Shown here: one piece after another, positions 18,158-27,609 of the stretch | How the letters are laid out: each line of letters begins with the position of its first letter | Position numbering within the stretch: the stretch's first letter is position 1 | From: M3 sp045133615 | GTDB taxonomy: Bacteria; Bacteroidota; Bacteroidia; Bacteroidales; Muribaculaceae | Length of the DNA stretch: 64,000 bases | Reading direction: 5' to 3' | Assembly (NCBI GenBank): GCA_045133615.1 | Contig: JBGUUQ010000148.1 | Coordinates: 1 to 64,000, forward strand | Notes under the pieces: generated by a model | The model's database searches: none | Seen by the model: the letters and a program-made list of their open reading frames with translations, nothing else | Told to the model about the DNA's origin: nothing | Made by a program: the position numbers and the translations under genes

Positions 18158-20122
18158 ATGCGACGTTTTTTTCTTGTGACACTTAGTGTCGTTTGTGTAG
18201 CGGTAGCTGCATTTGCGCAGATTCTGACCCCAATCAAGTGGTCGACTGCAATGGAAATGACATCCGAAAAAGAGGGTGTGGTGAAATTCACCGCCGACAT
18301 CGAAGACGGATGGCATCTTTACGGACTAAATCTTCCCGATGGAGGTCCTATTTCCACTTCATTTGATTTTTCAACGCTCGACGGCGTGGAACTTATAGGT
18401 GAAATCACCCCGACATCAGCCCCCATAGAGAAAGTGGATATGATGTTTCATCTCAAGTTGAGCTATTGGGAAAATAACGTATCATTCACACAGAAATTTA
18501 AAGTCACCGGCGATAATGGTTTTAATATTGCCGGACAAATAAAATTTATGGGCTGCAACGACAAAACATGTCTTCCGCCCCAAAAAGAATCTTTTTCAGT
18601 AGGAGAAGGCACAACAGCGACCGATAATCCGACCGAAACATCGACAGCAACACAGACTGCTGTTTCCTCATCTAACGCCTCGGCATCCGATAACGGATGG
18701 TGGTCGCCCATCGACATTCCGGAGAGCGACAATGCACCGCAATCCACTGCCGACTCTCCTTGGTGGTATATTTTCCTAATCGGATTCCTCGGTGGTCTTG
18801 TGGCATTGCTCACACCGTGCGTATGGCCGATGATTCCGCTCACAGTAAGCTTCTTCCTAAAAAAGAACACTTCACGTTCACGCAGCATTACCGATGCCGT
18901 AATCTACGGACTCGCAATTGTGGTCATCTATCTCGTATTGGGCCTTGCCATTACTATCATATTCGGAGCAAGCAAGCTTAACGACCTATCGACCAACGCA
19001 ATATTCAATTTGATATTCTTTGCGCTGCTTGTCGTATTCGCCATTTCATTTTTCGGCGCGTTCGACATTCGTCTCCCGTCGTCTTGGTCTACCAAGATGG
19101 ACAATAAGGCAGAACGAACCACCGGGCTTTTAAGCATATTCTTTATGGCTTTCACATTGGCTTTGGTTTCATTCTCTTGCACCGGCCCGATTATCGGTAC
19201 ACTGCTTGTTGAAGCGGCTTCAATCGGCAACATCTCCGGTCCGGCTATCGGTATGACCGGATTTGCTCTCGGATTGGCTATACCGTTTGCCGTATTTGCC
19301 ACATTCCCGTCGATGCTTAAAGAGATGCCACGTTCAGGCGGTTGGTTGAACTCTGTAAAGGTAGTACTCGGCTTCCTCGAACTCGCATTGTCACTCAAAT
19401 TCTTATCCGTAGCCGACCTCGCATACGGATGGGGAATCCTCGACCGAGAAGTTTTCGTATCGCTTTGGATTGTAATCTTCGTTCTCCTCGGTCTGTATCT
19501 CCTCGGCAAAATCCGTTTCCCACACGATGATGAACTCAAAAGCGTGTCCGTGCCTCGCTTCTTCATGGCATTGGTTTCATTGAGCTTTGCAGTATATCTC
19601 CTTCCCGGTCTTTGGGGTGCTCCGCTTAAAGCATGTAGCGCATTTGTTCCGCCGTTGAAGACTCAAGACTTCAACCTATACCAAGAGGGAAAATTCCAAG
19701 AATTCAGCGACTATGAAGCCGGTATGCAATTTGCTGCCGAGCACAACATGCCGGTACTCATCGATTTCTCCGGTCACGGATGTGTCAACTGCCGCAAGAT
19801 GGAGGGTGCAGTATTTGACAACGACAAGATTTCATCGATCATTGAAGACAATTTCGTCCTTATAAAACTTATGGTCGACGAGAAGCATAGTCTTGCAAAT
19901 CCCTACAAAGTGATGGAAAACGGCAAGCAGGTATCTATCGAGACCGTGGGTGAAAAGTGGAGCTATCTGCAACGTCACAAATTCGGCGCCAACAGTCAGC
20001 CCTACTACATCATCTTGGACAACAACGGACAACCGATGACCGGCGCATATTATTATGACGAAGATGTCAATAAGTTTGCCGAATGGCTTAACTCAGGCAT
20101 CAAGAACTATTCAAACGAATAA
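18158..20122 (+). CDS. dsbD: Thiol:disulfide interchange protein DsbD
   Basis: 654 residues in three parts. A signal peptide (about 1-20) leads to an N-terminal immunoglobulin-like domain (about 25-150) with GWHLYGL and GCNDKTCLPP, holding its own Cys pair. After a Ser/Thr linker come about eight membrane segments (about 205-480) with TPCVWPMIPLTVSFF and SFSCTGPIIGTLL, the buried Cys pair. A C-terminal thioredoxin-like domain has C542-V-N-C545. DsbD carries electrons from cytoplasmic thioredoxin to periplasmic partners, keeping cysteines reduced and supporting cytochrome maturation. It starts an operon; mazG follows after 3 bp. Confidence 0.94.
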   Translation: MRRFFLVTLSVVCVAVAAFAQILTPIKWSTAMEMTSEKEGVVKFTADIEDGWHLYGLNLPDGGPISTSFDFSTLDGVELIGEITPTSAPIEKVDMMFHLKLSYWENNVSFTQKFKVTGDNGFNIAGQIKFMGCNDKTCLPPQKESFSVGEGTTATDNPTETSTATQTAVSSSNASASDNGWWSPIDIPESDNAPQSTADSPWWYIFLIGFLGGLVALLTPCVWPMIPLTVSFFLKKNTSRSRSITDAVIYGLAIVVIYLVLGLAITIIFGASKLNDLSTNAIFNLIFFALLVVFAISFFGAFDIRLPSSWSTKMDNKAERTTGLLSIFFMAFTLALVSFSCTGPIIGTLLVEAASIGNISGPAIGMTGFALGLAIPFAVFATFPSMLKEMPRSGGWLNSVKVVLGFLELALSLKFLSVADLAYGWGILDREVFVSLWIVIFVLLGLYLLGKIRFPHDDELKSVSVPRFFMALVSLSFAVYLLPGLWGAPLKACSAFVPPLKTQDFNLYQEGKFQEFSDYEAGMQFAAEHNMPVLIDFSGHGCVNCRKMEGAVFDNDKISSIIEDNFVLIKLMVDEKHSLANPYKVMENGKQVSIETVGEKWSYLQRHKFGANSQPYYIILDNNGQPMTGAYYYDEDVNKFAEWLNSGIKNYSNE

Positions 20123-20125
20123 TCG

Positions 20126-20917
20126 ATGAGCCACACTCGTGAACAAAAAATAGAGGCACTCGGCAAGGTGATCGACACGCTCGACATCTTGCGAGTGGAG
20201 TGCCCGTGGGACCGCAAGCAGACCAACGAAAGTTTGCGTCCCAATACGATAGAAGAGGTGTATGAGCTATGCGATGCATTGCTCAACAATGACAATGCCA
20301 ACATTCGCAAAGAACTTGGCGACGTGCTTCTTCATATCTTGTTTTATTCCAAAATAGGCGAAGAGAAAGGGGCTTTTGATATTGCCGATGTAGCTGAAGC
20401 TCTCAATTCCAAACTTATTTTCCGCCATCCTCATGTGTTCGGTACCACCGAAGTACATAATTCGCACGAGGTAGAACAGAATTGGGAACAAATCAAGCTA
20501 AAAGAGAAAGGGGGCAATAAGACCGTACTCGCCGGAGTGCCCAAAGCGTTACCGGCCATGATAAAAGCCGACCGCATCCAAGAAAAAGCCTCCAACGTAG
20601 GTTTCGATTGGGAACAACGCGAACAGGTGTGGGACAAAGTGAAAGAGGAAATTGCCGAAGTGGGCAATGAAATCGAATCAATGGACAAAGACCGACTCGA
20701 AGAGGAGTTCGGCGACCTATTTTTCGCACTTATCAATGCTGCCCGTCTTTACAAAGTCAATCCCGAAAATGCGCTTGAAAAGACCAATGCCAAATTTATC
20801 CGTCGTTTCAACCACGTGGAAGCTCGCGCACACGAAATGGGGCGCAATCTCAAAGAGATGACTCTTGCCGAAATGGACGCTCTGTGGGATGAAGCAAAGC
20901 GCATGGAACACCAATAA
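20126..20917 (+). CDS. mazG: Nucleoside triphosphate pyrophosphohydrolase MazG
   Basis: 263 residues, the full two-domain length. The opening motif LRVECPWDRKQTNESL is the MazG signature, followed by the metal-binding helices EEVYELCDAL and KELGDVLLHILFYSKIGEE. A second copy (about 170-230, EIAEVGNEIESMDKDRLEEEFGDLFFALINAARL) forms the C-terminal domain. The enzyme hydrolyses NTPs and dNTPs to monophosphates and PPi, removing damaged nucleotides and influencing (p)ppGpp levels. It lies between dsbD and topB in one transcription unit. Confidence 0.93.
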   Translation: MSHTREQKIEALGKVIDTLDILRVECPWDRKQTNESLRPNTIEEVYELCDALLNNDNANIRKELGDVLLHILFYSKIGEEKGAFDIADVAEALNSKLIFRHPHVFGTTEVHNSHEVEQNWEQIKLKEKGGNKTVLAGVPKALPAMIKADRIQEKASNVGFDWEQREQVWDKVKEEIAEVGNEIESMDKDRLEEEFGDLFFALINAARLYKVNPENALEKTNAKFIRRFNHVEARAHEMGRNLKEMTLAEMDALWDEAKRMEHQ

Positions 20918-20953
20918 ATCCACACACATCAGTCTACTCTATAATTCCTCATC

Positions 20954-23035
20954 GTGAAACTCTGCATTACCGAGAAACCAAGCGTAGCCAAAGATATTGC
21001 AGCCATATTGGGAGCCAACGTAAAACGCGACGGCTACTACGAAGGCGGTGACTATAAGGTGACATGGACATTCGGCCATCTCTGCACGTTGAAAGAGCCT
21101 GCCGACTACACCGACCTATGGAAACGTTGGTCGCTTGGTTCACTACCGATGATTCCACAAAAATTCGGAATCAAACTCATCGACCAAGACAGTATCGTAC
21201 GCCAATTCACCGTCATAAAAAACCTCATAGCAGAAGCATCGGAAGTAATCAATTGCGGTGATGCCGGTCAAGAAGGAGAATTGATACAGCGATGGGTGAT
21301 GCAGAAAGCGGAATGTCACTGCCCGGTCAGCCGTCTGTGGATATCATCGTTGACCGATGAATCGATTAAAGAAGGGTTCCGAATGCTCAAGCCTGAACAG
21401 GATTTCGACAACCTCTACTATGCCGGTCTGTCGAGAGCCATCGGCGATTGGATTCTCGGCATGAATGCCACCCGTCTCTATTCCCTCAAATATTCATCGC
21501 CCGGAAATGTTCTGTCGATAGGACGTGTGCAGACCCCTACCCTCGCCCTTATAGTGCAGCGACACTTTGAGATAACGAATTTCACCCCCGAAGACTTCTG
21601 GGAGTTGAAGACACAATACCGCGGAGCGACTTTCAATGCTACATCCGGACGATTCAAATCCGAGAGTGAAGCTCAAGAAGCGTTAGGCAAAATTGTTGAC
21701 GCTCCGATGGTAATAAAAGATGTGACCGAGAAGAAAGGGAAAGAAGCGCCTCCCCGTCTGTTCGACCTGACATCGCTCCAAGTAGAGTGCAACAAAAAAT
21801 GGGGATGGACTGCCGACGATACACTGCGCCTCATCCAGTCGCTCTACGAAAAGAAAGTCACTACATATCCGCGCGTCGACACTACATATCTTAGCGACGA
21901 CATCTACCCGAAAGTGCCCGGTATCCTGCAACAGATGACCCCTTATGCCTCGTTGACTGCACCGATATTGGCCACTAAGATTCCGAAAAGCAAGAAGGTG
22001 TTTGACAACTCAAAGGTCACCGACCACCATGCCATCATACCCACCGGACAAGCACCGACATCGCTCGTAGGTGACGAGCGAAAGATGTACCATCTCATCG
22101 CACTTCGCTTCATAGCGGCATTCTACCCCGATTGCATCTTCATGCAGACCACAGTGCTCGGCGATGTAACAGATGTCGGCTTCAAAGCCACCGGCAAAGT
22201 AATTCTCGAACCGGGATGGCGCAACCTCTATGCTACTCCCGCTAACACCGCGACCGCTGTCGCATCCGGCGAACAAGAGGAGCCGGAACAACAAGAGGAG
22301 GGTATTCTGCCTAAATTTGAAATCGGAGAAAGCGGACCTCACGAGCCTTCGTTGCTGAAAAAGCAGACACAACCGCCGAAATACTATACCGAAGGTACAC
22401 TGCTCCGGGCAATGGAATCAGCGGGAAAAACAGTGGATGATGAGGAACTCCGCGAAGCAATGAAAGAAAACGGCATCGGACGTCCGTCAACAAGAGCCGC
22501 CATCATAGAAACCCTCTTCAAGCGCCGTTATATCTACCGCGAGCGCAAAAACATCATGGCATCACAGGCGGGAATAGACCTCATTGCCACTATCAATGAG
22601 GAATTGCTTAAAAGTGCTAAACTTACCGGCTTGTGGGAAAACAAACTTCGACGCATCGAACGCGGAGAATACTCTGCCGGAGAATTTATCGCCGAACTGA
22701 AAACGCTCATCGGAGAGATTGTGGTAAATGTGCTCAGCGACAATTCGTCACGACGCATACTCATTGAGCAACAAGAGGCTGAAGAGGGCAAAAAGAAGAA
22801 AAAACAAACAGCGAAAGATGGCTCCGACAAGCCAAAACGCACTCGCAAACCGGCTGTAAAAATCGAATCGTTCGAGGCTATCACATGTCCGAAATGCGGA
22901 ACAGGACATATCATCAAAGGAAAAACGGCATTCGGATGCTCCAATTTCCGCTCCGGATGCGACCTTCGCCTCCCATTCGACCAATACCCCGACACATTAT
23001 CGCCCGCGCAACTCCATCGTCGCCTAAAAAAATAA
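20954..23035 (+). CDS. topB: DNA topoisomerase III
   Basis: 693 residues from a GTG start; the N-terminus MKLCITEKPSVAKDIAAILG is the Toprim start of TopB. GDAGQEGELIQRW is the acidic Toprim motif, and SIGRVQTPTLALIV and TYPRVDTTYLSDD follow, with Tyr305 the predicted nucleophile. After about residue 590 there is a Lys-rich linker, then a zinc-ribbon-like end with CPKCG ... GCSNFRSGC. The enzyme is a type IA topoisomerase that decatenates replication and recombination intermediates. TopB genes also occur on Bacteroides conjugative transposons, but here it closes the dsbD-mazG operon and looks chromosomal. Confidence 0.93.
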   Translation: MKLCITEKPSVAKDIAAILGANVKRDGYYEGGDYKVTWTFGHLCTLKEPADYTDLWKRWSLGSLPMIPQKFGIKLIDQDSIVRQFTVIKNLIAEASEVINCGDAGQEGELIQRWVMQKAECHCPVSRLWISSLTDESIKEGFRMLKPEQDFDNLYYAGLSRAIGDWILGMNATRLYSLKYSSPGNVLSIGRVQTPTLALIVQRHFEITNFTPEDFWELKTQYRGATFNATSGRFKSESEAQEALGKIVDAPMVIKDVTEKKGKEAPPRLFDLTSLQVECNKKWGWTADDTLRLIQSLYEKKVTTYPRVDTTYLSDDIYPKVPGILQQMTPYASLTAPILATKIPKSKKVFDNSKVTDHHAIIPTGQAPTSLVGDERKMYHLIALRFIAAFYPDCIFMQTTVLGDVTDVGFKATGKVILEPGWRNLYATPANTATAVASGEQEEPEQQEEGILPKFEIGESGPHEPSLLKKQTQPPKYYTEGTLLRAMESAGKTVDDEELREAMKENGIGRPSTRAAIIETLFKRRYIYRERKNIMASQAGIDLIATINEELLKSAKLTGLWENKLRRIERGEYSAGEFIAELKTLIGEIVVNVLSDNSSRRILIEQQEAEEGKKKKKQTAKDGSDKPKRTRKPAVKIESFEAITCPKCGTGHIIKGKTAFGCSNFRSGCDLRLPFDQYPDTLSPAQLHRRLKK

Positions 23036-23079
23036 GCATAACCCCAAAAGCCGATTTCCGACTTTTGTGGTTATGCTTA
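23033..23079. terminator. Bidirectional terminator between topB and the M18 peptidase
   Basis: Long stem TAAGCATAACCCCAAAAG pairing with CTTTTGTGGTTATGCTTA (one mismatch), loop about 11 nt. Confidence 0.8.
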
Positions 23080-23099
23080 AAATATAATCTTGTATCCGA

Positions 23100-24401
23100 T
23101 TAACAGTTGAAGAAGCGTGTGAATGCACGGATGGCATAGATATGGTCGTCGACAGAGGCTGTCTCACGCACGGAGTGCATCGCCCAAAGAGCATTGCCCA
23201 TATCGACACCGCGGAGAGGTATCTGCGAGGTGAGAATGTTGCCAAGAGTAGAACCACCAGCCACATCGGAGTGATTTACGAAGTATTGACACGGAACATT
23301 TGCCTGATTGCATATTTCCTTAAACACAGCGGCTGAGTCAGCATCGGTCATATACTTGCAATTGGCATTTATCTTGATGACCGGACCGCCACCAATGACC
23401 GGATGGTTGGTCGGGTCATGCTTTTCAGGATAATTCGGATGTACGGCATGAGCATTGTCGGCCGAAATCATAAACGAACGAGCCACAGCACGCATATAGT
23501 CCTCTTCGCTGCCCCCTTGACAAGCCACGATGCGACGCATGATATGTTCAAGCACCGGAGATGCTGCACCTTGCTTTGTGCCACTGCCGGTCTCTTCGTT
23601 GTCGAAGATAGCCATCACACGAGTCATGCGCTGCGAGCCTTCTGTGTCAAGGAGCGCCGAAACAGCGGCATGTACCATCGAAAGGTCGTCGAGGCGACCG
23701 CATGAGATAAATTCATTGTTAAGTCCGCAAAGATTGGCCTCGGTAGTATCGTAAAGCGACATATCGAAATCGATAATATCGCGGCTATCAACACCGAGTT
23801 CCGATGCAATGATGCCGAGAAGAAGATTGTCACGCTCCGCTATAGCGTTAATGCGGCCAAGCACCGGAAGCATATCTTTCTGCTTAGACAGCGGATTGCC
23901 CTCATTGACAGCTCGGTTGAAATGGATGGCGAGATGTGGAATCGTTAGCAGCGGGCGGGATATGCGCAGCAAACGGGTCTCAGGGTTGAGCGGGTCGTCG
24001 GTGCGAAGCAACACACGTCCGGCAATAGAGAGCGGACGGTCAAACCATGTGTAGAGTATCGGTCCACCATAAACCTCGGTATTGAGTTTCACTATTCCTC
24101 CGTCGCAAAGCATTTCGGGATGTGGCTTCACTCTGAAGCATGGAGAATCGCTATGAGCGGCTATCACCTTGAAGCCGTCGGAAGCGTCACCTTCTCCTAC
24201 GATGAATGCAAACAGAGCCGTATTGTTTTTGACCGTATAATATCGTCCGCCGGGAGTAAGAGTCCATGAATCGCGGGCATCAAGTTCGCTGAAGCCCTCG
24301 GCATCAAGCATTTCACGCAGAGTTTTCACGGCAAAGAAGTTGCATACACTCGCGTTCATAAATTCCATAAGCCCCTCTATGGAGCTGCCATATTTTCGCA
24401 T
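23100..24401 (-). CDS. M18 family aminopeptidase (aspartyl aminopeptidase-like)
   Basis: 433 residues, typical of M18. Metal and active-site segments are present in order: VIAAHSDSPCFRVKP (first His and Asp), FDNEETGSGTKQGA (catalytic/metal Glu pair), SADNAHAVHPNYPEKHDPTNHP, and near the end VNHSDVAGGSTLGNI with the last metal His. The enzyme is a dodecameric, cytosolic zinc aminopeptidase that removes N-terminal acidic or other residues from peptides. No signal peptide. It is monocistronic, with a TAnnTTTG promoter just upstream. Confidence 0.92.
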   Translation of the reverse strand: MRKYGSSIEGLMEFMNASVCNFFAVKTLREMLDAEGFSELDARDSWTLTPGGRYYTVKNNTALFAFIVGEGDASDGFKVIAAHSDSPCFRVKPHPEMLCDGGIVKLNTEVYGGPILYTWFDRPLSIAGRVLLRTDDPLNPETRLLRISRPLLTIPHLAIHFNRAVNEGNPLSKQKDMLPVLGRINAIAERDNLLLGIIASELGVDSRDIIDFDMSLYDTTEANLCGLNNEFISCGRLDDLSMVHAAVSALLDTEGSQRMTRVMAIFDNEETGSGTKQGAASPVLEHIMRRIVACQGGSEEDYMRAVARSFMISADNAHAVHPNYPEKHDPTNHPVIGGGPVIKINANCKYMTDADSAAVFKEICNQANVPCQYFVNHSDVAGGSTLGNILTSQIPLRGVDMGNALWAMHSVRETASVDDHIYAIRAFTRFFNC

Positions 24402-24428
24402 AATTAGTCTGTATTTTTAGTTATAACG

Positions 24429-24436
24429 CAAAAATA
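24429..24436 (-). promoter_or_regulatory. -7 promoter element of the M18 peptidase
   Basis: Minus-strand TATTTTTG, 27 bp before the ATG. Confidence 0.5.
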
Positions 24437-24471
24437 GCGAAAAGCGTTGGCAATCGCAATAATGTAGCATT

Positions 24472-24508
24472 AAAAAACGGCGCACTGTCGTGATGACTGT
24501 GCGCCGTT
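24472..24508 (-). terminator. Terminator of the M16 peptidase
   Basis: Stem AACGGCGCAC/GTGCGCCGTT; on the minus strand it is followed by a run of six T. Confidence 0.85.
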
Positions 24509-24529
24509 CTTATTCTGACAAGAGCAAAT

Positions 24530-27355
24530 TTATTCAGCTGCTTCTGGGTCGAGAATCACTACATGGTAGTTGTTTTGATTCATGAGTTCGACCATGAAGT
24601 CTTTGATATCTTGCTCGGTGATAGAGTTGATAACTGCAACCGATTCGGTAAGAGTGTCTACACCGTTGAGTTGGAATGTCTTGATTGCACGTACCCAAGC
24701 ATCGTTCTTTTCAAGGCTTTCAATATAGTACTTAACCATAAATTCTTTCACCTTATTGAACTCTTCAGCCGTGATATTTTTGGTCATATCGTCAAACTCA
24801 CCTCTAATCATGCCGAGCACCTTCTCTTTCAATTCCGGTTTCATGGGGAATGATAACTGCATCACTACGTTATTTTCCGAGTTGGGTAACATTCTGCCTT
24901 GTGCCCCGATTGAATATACGGCACCCTCTTTTTCACGAACCGTGGCAATCAGACGAGCCGAAAGTATCTGTCCGGCCATAGATGCTACCATTCCATTCTT
25001 ACAGGTGAAAGGCATATTACCGGTAGCAACAATCGCCACCCAAGTCTGAGGTGTTTCCATCTTAGCGGTGAACGTATCCATCAAAGAACCCGGCTTGATA
25101 CCAAGACCAATGAAATTCACTTCGTCAGTCTTATTGGCTGCATCTCCGGGGATAGAAGCGATATACTGCTCTACAAGAACCTTGAGTTGAGCTTCATCCA
25201 CGTTGCCCACGAAAGCAAACGTATAGTCTGCAGGATTGGCTAGCATATCTTTAGTAATGGAGAGTATCACTTCACGATCGGCTGCCTTGATGGTCTCTAC
25301 ATCGAGAGTTCGATTGCGAGGGTTGGTATATAGAGCCTCAAAGAGATTCTTTTGGAAGATATATTGAGGATCTACTTCTTGATTTTGGAGATAACCAATA
25401 TACATATTCTGCATAGCTTCAAACTCATCGGCGGTAACATTTACGTTGTCGAACGCCTTGTAGATAAGCTCCATGAGAGTCTGAATATCCTTGGGGGTAG
25501 ATTGTCCGTTGAGTGCACGCTCATAGTCGCCGAAAGCGAGTCTCAAATTAACCTGCTTACCGGCAAGATATTTGGTAAGATCGGTATTGGTGAAGTCACC
25601 AAGTCCGTATTGTTGAAGGACAACGGGCATGAAAATGAGTGATGCCGCATGTTCGTCTCCGACAACCGAAGTTCCACCCATGGCAACAGCCGAGAAGCGA
25701 ATTTCGTCGTCCTTAAACGCAGTCTTCTTCACCACTACTTTAGCTCCATTGGAGAGAATCCATTCGGTAGTACCGAACACGGGGTCGGTTGTTTCGCTCA
25801 CAATAGTGCCGGGTGCGGGAAGTGCGGTGATAAGAGGTTCGGTCTTCACATTGTCGACATAAGGCTCAATATCTTCAGCTCCCACGGCTTCTACGACAGC
25901 CTGAAGGTCTTCTGAAGTGGGGAAATAGAAATCATCCTTTTCGGGGAGCATTGCAAGAAGCACCATATTGGAGTCGGGAGATGCAACTTGCTTAATCATT
26001 TCATTGATAACTTCCACAGGTATCTGTTTTGCCACCATAGACATCACCTGATATTCATACTCAATACCGGGAATCGGCTCATTATCAATAAAATGACGCA
26101 CATATTCACGTGTATAAGAACCATTTTCGCGAGTTGCACGATTTTTATATTGAGATTCAAGTTGCGAGAGATATTCACTACGAGCACGTTCATATTCAGT
26201 AGCAGTGAAACCGTGACGCTGTGCGCGGAGAGTCTCACGATAGACAGATTCGAGCACCGGACGAATATCATTACCTTTCGCTACACCAGTGAGAGTAAAA
26301 GCATCTTTAGTCTTGGCGATACCTAAATATTTAACGTAATAGGCGCCGGCAGCAGCAAATGGAGCATCAGGCTTAGATGAAATCTCGTCGAAACGGTCAT
26401 CGAGCATCGACGACATCATGTCGGTGATATAGTCCATTGCCATATATCCCATCGTGTTTTTGAGCGAATCAGGGAATATATCCTGCTTGAAAAGCACCTC
26501 GATGACAGCATTGCTCTGCTCTTTGTCGCGACCTACCGCATAGATAGGTTCCTTATTGTCGCTGACAGGATAGTAGATGCGTTCTTTCGGGTTGGCAGGC
26601 ATTTCGATGTGAGAAAACATCTCCTTGATTTTGCCTTCGATACGATCAACATCGATGTCACCAACCACGATGATACCTTGCTGGTCGGGACGATACCAAG
26701 TCTCATAATAGTCGCGAAGAGCCTGATAGGGGAAATTGTCGACCACTTCCATCGTACCGATAGGCAGACGATAGCCATAGCGGTCGCCTTGAAATACGAT
26801 GGGCAATAAATTTTCAAGAATACGCATCTCTCCTACCATCGAACGACGCCACTCCTGATGAATTACGCCACGTTCCTTATCGATTTCTTCCGGTTCGAGC
26901 AAAAGGTCGCAAGCCCAATCGTGGAGGATGAGCAAGCAACTGTCTTGCACGCTTTCGCGAGCCGTGGGAACATTGGAAATGTTGTAGACAGTCTCATCGA
27001 TTGAAGTATAGGCATTGAGATTCTGTCCGAATTTCACACCAACGGTTTCGAGCCACGACACCACTTGGTTGCCGGGGAAATTCTTGGTACCGTTGAAACA
27101 CATGTGTTCGAGGAAGTGAGCGAGACCGCGCTGATTGTCCTCTTCAAGGATAGAGCCAACCTTCTGTGCGATGTAGAAATCGGCTTGGCCCTTTGGATAC
27201 TCATTGTGACGGATGTAGTAGGTCAACCCATTGTCGAGTTTACCGATTCTTACGTCCTTATCCACCGGCAGCGGTGGCATTTGCTGCGCACCCGCCTGCA
27301 TCGAAATCATTATTCCCGCTATCGCGAGGAACAACAGTCGAAACGTTTTTTTCAT
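24530..27355 (-). CDS. M16 family (insulinase/pitrilysin-type) zinc protease
   Basis: 941 residues with a signal peptide (about 1-24, ending AGAQQ), so periplasmic. The inverted zinc motif H80-F-L-E-H84 lies in GLAHFLEHMCFNGTKNFPG, and the downstream Glu is in the segment NAYTSIDETVYNI. Four M16 half-domains follow, with the second peptidase-like domain lacking the zinc motif as usual for this class. Full-length two-repeat enzymes of this type degrade peptides in the periplasm. The gene has its own terminator. The intergenic region upstream holds no strict TAnnTTTG element; the closest is TAAGTTCG at about 27403. Confidence 0.92.
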   Translation of the reverse strand: MKKTFRLLFLAIAGIMISMQAGAQQMPPLPVDKDVRIGKLDNGLTYYIRHNEYPKGQADFYIAQKVGSILEEDNQRGLAHFLEHMCFNGTKNFPGNQVVSWLETVGVKFGQNLNAYTSIDETVYNISNVPTARESVQDSCLLILHDWACDLLLEPEEIDKERGVIHQEWRRSMVGEMRILENLLPIVFQGDRYGYRLPIGTMEVVDNFPYQALRDYYETWYRPDQQGIIVVGDIDVDRIEGKIKEMFSHIEMPANPKERIYYPVSDNKEPIYAVGRDKEQSNAVIEVLFKQDIFPDSLKNTMGYMAMDYITDMMSSMLDDRFDEISSKPDAPFAAAGAYYVKYLGIAKTKDAFTLTGVAKGNDIRPVLESVYRETLRAQRHGFTATEYERARSEYLSQLESQYKNRATRENGSYTREYVRHFIDNEPIPGIEYEYQVMSMVAKQIPVEVINEMIKQVASPDSNMVLLAMLPEKDDFYFPTSEDLQAVVEAVGAEDIEPYVDNVKTEPLITALPAPGTIVSETTDPVFGTTEWILSNGAKVVVKKTAFKDDEIRFSAVAMGGTSVVGDEHAASLIFMPVVLQQYGLGDFTNTDLTKYLAGKQVNLRLAFGDYERALNGQSTPKDIQTLMELIYKAFDNVNVTADEFEAMQNMYIGYLQNQEVDPQYIFQKNLFEALYTNPRNRTLDVETIKAADREVILSITKDMLANPADYTFAFVGNVDEAQLKVLVEQYIASIPGDAANKTDEVNFIGLGIKPGSLMDTFTAKMETPQTWVAIVATGNMPFTCKNGMVASMAGQILSARLIATVREKEGAVYSIGAQGRMLPNSENNVVMQLSFPMKPELKEKVLGMIRGEFDDMTKNITAEEFNKVKEFMVKYYIESLEKNDAWVRAIKTFQLNGVDTLTESVAVINSITEQDIKDFMVELMNQNNYHVVILDPEAAE

Positions 27356-27556
27356 TATTGAAAATATTAATTAAATAAGTGTATTAATTCCAAAATATCT
27401 TGCGAACTTACAGAAATATCACGAGACTAACACCATTATTGTGTTAAAAATATTTAACTCGAATTTACACACCCCTCTACCGAAGTGTAATCTTGGTCGG
27501 AGGTCAAACGATGAAACTGCATGTAAAATAATCTAATTATCATATCAAACGCACTA

Positions 27557-27587
27557 CGAGGGACACCCAATGTCTGGGTGTCCCTCG
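27557..27587 (-). terminator. Hairpin after the phosphoesterase gene
   Basis: Perfect 13-bp stem CGAGGGACACCCA/TGGGTGTCCCTCG with a 5-nt loop just past the stop at 27610; no T run follows, so strength is uncertain. Confidence 0.6.
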
Positions 27588-27609
27588 CTATTGTTATGTC
27601 GCCGGTCGA

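Noticed and set aside
20954..23035. topB as part of a conjugative transposon
   Set aside because: It sits in a dsbD-mazG-topB operon with chromosomal composition and no mobile genes beside it.
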